Source of the DNA: Actinomycetota bacterium
Lineage (GTDB): Bacteria > Actinomycetota > Acidimicrobiia > Acidimicrobiales > Microtrichaceae
Assembly: GCA_009700815.1 (NCBI GenBank)
Contig: WLLG01000188.1
Location: 1-5,160 of the forward strand
Direction: 5' to 3'
Length of the DNA: 5,160 nt
Shown here: in pieces, positions 3,903-5,160 of the stretch
Layout of the letters: every line of letters starts with the position of its first letter
Position numbering within the stretch: position 1 is the stretch's first letter
Translations under genes and position numbers: made by a program
The notes under the pieces: generated by a model
What the model saw: the letters and a program-made list of their open reading frames with translations, nothing else
Told to the model about the DNA's origin: nothing
Databases searched by the model: none

Positions 3903-5160
3903 CTACTTCAGCATCTGCCGAATACGTCGGGCGTACTCCTGAGACAATGTCCGCGCATCACCTGCACTGTCGCCTTCAGCCCAGATATGTGTAATCGGCT
4001 CTTCTGGATCAGGCAGAACGAGCACCCAGCCCGAGTCGTGGTGCACCTTGATGCCATCGATCAGGTCCACCTCTCGGCCATGCGTTTGCTCCACCAGAGT
4101 CCTCATTACCGTGCCCTTTTGTTCCCACGGAGTGATCACTTGTTCGTGCAGGAGATGCACCGATGGTGCATGCGCAACGAGTTCAGACAGCTTTACGTCT
4201 CTGCCTGCTAGCAGATCAAGCATCTTGAGCAGTCCTGCTGCGGCGTCAAAGGCAGGCAAGAAGCCAGGGAGGATAATCCCACCCTCAAGATTCGCAGCAA
4301 ACCCAACGGCAGGAGAGTCAGCCTCTTCCATCAGTGCGGCTGCTGAAGTCTTGGTCCACAAGACCTTGTACCCGCGAGACTCAACTATCTCTGCTGCAGC
4401 CCTGCTGACCGTTACCGGCAATGCCACGGTGTCACCTAAAAGGTTGTCGCAAACCAAGTCCAAGAAGACGAACAGCAGTTGATCAAAAGTAAGGACCGTT
4501 CCGTGGTCGTCCACTAACAACAACTGCTCCCCGCTGGGATCAATGAGCGCACCAAGGTCAGCACCAGAAGCTTTGACTAGCGCCGCAACTTGAGCGGCAT
4601 GCTCATCGCGATCGAATCCAAGGGTTCCCTTTGTAGATGCGAAAGGATTGACCACCAGAACCTCTGCACCAAGTTTTGCCAGCACGTTTGGCATAACAAA
4701 GCTGGTGGAACCGTAGGAGTAATCAATCACCACCTTGAAGCGCCTTGCAGCGACCCGCTTGACATCGATGGTGTGCTCGAGCGCAAGCGCGTACTGCTCA
4801 AGGGAACGCGGTACCAAGTCGATGTCGCCGATGTCGGCCGGTCGCACTCGCCGGAAGTCCTCACGCGTAAAGAGTCGTTCAATCTTTCGCTGCTGCTCTT
4901 CGAGAATGTCCGAGCCACCACGATCAAAGAACCGGATGATGACGGAGTCAGGGTCATCTGCACTCAGTCGCAAGGTGATTGCCCCAGAAACCAACGTTGC
5001 CCTGCAATGAAAACGCGTGAGCGGAACGCTTGCCGTCTCTAGGTCTAAGACGTTGACCCCGCCGGCGTTGAGTCCGGCAATCATCGCTCGCTTCAACATG
5101 CGTGCGGCTCTACTTGAGTCTCTCGATACCACCACCGTGGCATCTTTTTTGAGCGAAGTC
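3903..5160 (-). CDS. C-terminal part of a mannose-1-phosphate guanylyltransferase-like protein with a degenerate phosphomannomutase domain (partial, 5' end outside window)
   Basis: The frame is open to the window edge, giving 419 complete codons. The opening VVVSRDSSRAARMLKRAMIA (5132-5073) and GLNAGGVNVLDLETASVPLT match the start of the alpha-D-phosphohexomutase fold. In actinobacteria this arrangement is typical of proteins of about 830 residues with an N-terminal sugar-phosphate nucleotidyltransferase domain, a left-handed beta-helix and then this domain. The first two would lie beyond 5160 and are inferred. All four mutase motifs look lost: the phosphoserine loop reads RLSADDP (about 4970-4950), the metal loop DPSGEQ (4541-4524) replaces DGDGDR, the sugar loop ANLEGG (4295-4278) replaces GExSGH, and the phosphate loop LPDPEEP (4016-3996) replaces RPSGTEP. 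The domain therefore probably does not catalyse the mutase reaction and may be structural or ligand-sensing. No signal peptide or membrane segment is visible. GTG codons at 5135 and 5132 are internal, because homology continues upstream of them. Confidence 0.85.
   Translation of the reverse strand, partial: TSLKKDATVVVSRDSSRAARMLKRAMIAGLNAGGVNVLDLETASVPLTRFHCRATLVSGAITLRLSADDPDSVIIRFFDRGGSDILEEQQRKIERLFTREDFRRVRPADIGDIDLVPRSLEQYALALEHTIDVKRVAARRFKVVIDYSYGSTSFVMPNVLAKLGAEVLVVNPFASTKGTLGFDRDEHAAQVAALVKASGADLGALIDPSGEQLLLVDDHGTVLTFDQLLFVFLDLVCDNLLGDTVALPVTVSRAAAEIVESRGYKVLWTKTSAAALMEEADSPAVGFAANLEGGIILPGFLPAFDAAAGLLKMLDLLAGRDVKLSELVAHAPSVHLLHEQVITPWEQKGTVMRTLVEQTHGREVDLIDGIKVHHDSGWVLVLPDPEEPITHIWAEGDSAGDARTLSQEYARRIRQMLK

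Noticed and set aside
4048..4482. Open frame of 144 codons on the plus strand, antisense to the PGM-like gene
   Set aside because: Ser/Thr/Arg-rich translation typical of the complement of a real gene. It has no recognisable domain and lies wholly within a clearly homologous coding region.
4590..5042. Open frame of 150 codons on the plus strand
   Set aside because: Also antisense to the PGM-like gene; its translation shows no family motif.

Overview
The window reads as a chromosomal segment of an actinobacterium (Actinomycetota). The main evidence is the gene order gcvH, zinc-ribbon/FHA protein (GarA/OdhI type), MerR regulator FtsR, DUF151 bifunctional nuclease, second MerR regulator. This is the same order as Rv1826 to Rv1830 in Mycobacterium tuberculosis, and I know it only from actinobacteria. 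GC content is moderate (roughly mid-50s percent by eye), lower than in typical mycobacteria or streptomycetes. An aquatic or small-genome actinobacterium is possible, but the sequence does not settle this.

Layout: all seven genes lie on the minus strand, so transcription runs from high to low coordinates. At 5160-3903 is the C-terminal part of a large nucleotidyltransferase/phosphomannomutase-like protein, cut by the window edge. After 58 bases come gcvH (3844-3437), the FHA protein (3425-2961), ftsR (2964-1810, overlapping the FHA stop by ATGA), the DUF151 nuclease (1745-1245), a second MerR gene (1116-589) and gcvT (577 to beyond 1, cut by the edge). The longest gap is 128 bases (1117-1244); it holds a plausible promoter with an operator-like inverted repeat. 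No RNA genes, insertion sequences, CRISPR arrays or convincing terminators were seen.

How the genes fit together: GcvH and GcvT are two of the four parts of the glycine cleavage system, which feeds one-carbon units to folate. Between them sit growth-control genes. GarA/OdhI-type FHA proteins regulate 2-oxoglutarate metabolism. FtsR-type MerR proteins control cell-division genes. The second MerR belongs to the group of Rv1830, which is linked to growth and division control in mycobacteria.

The cassette is known, but four details stand out. The PGM-like domain appears to have lost all four catalytic motifs. FtsR carries a disordered insert of about 150 residues between its two conserved domains. 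The FHA protein has a zinc ribbon where GarA has its phosphoswitch threonines. An inverted repeat lies on a candidate promoter of the second merR gene. I found no wholly new system.
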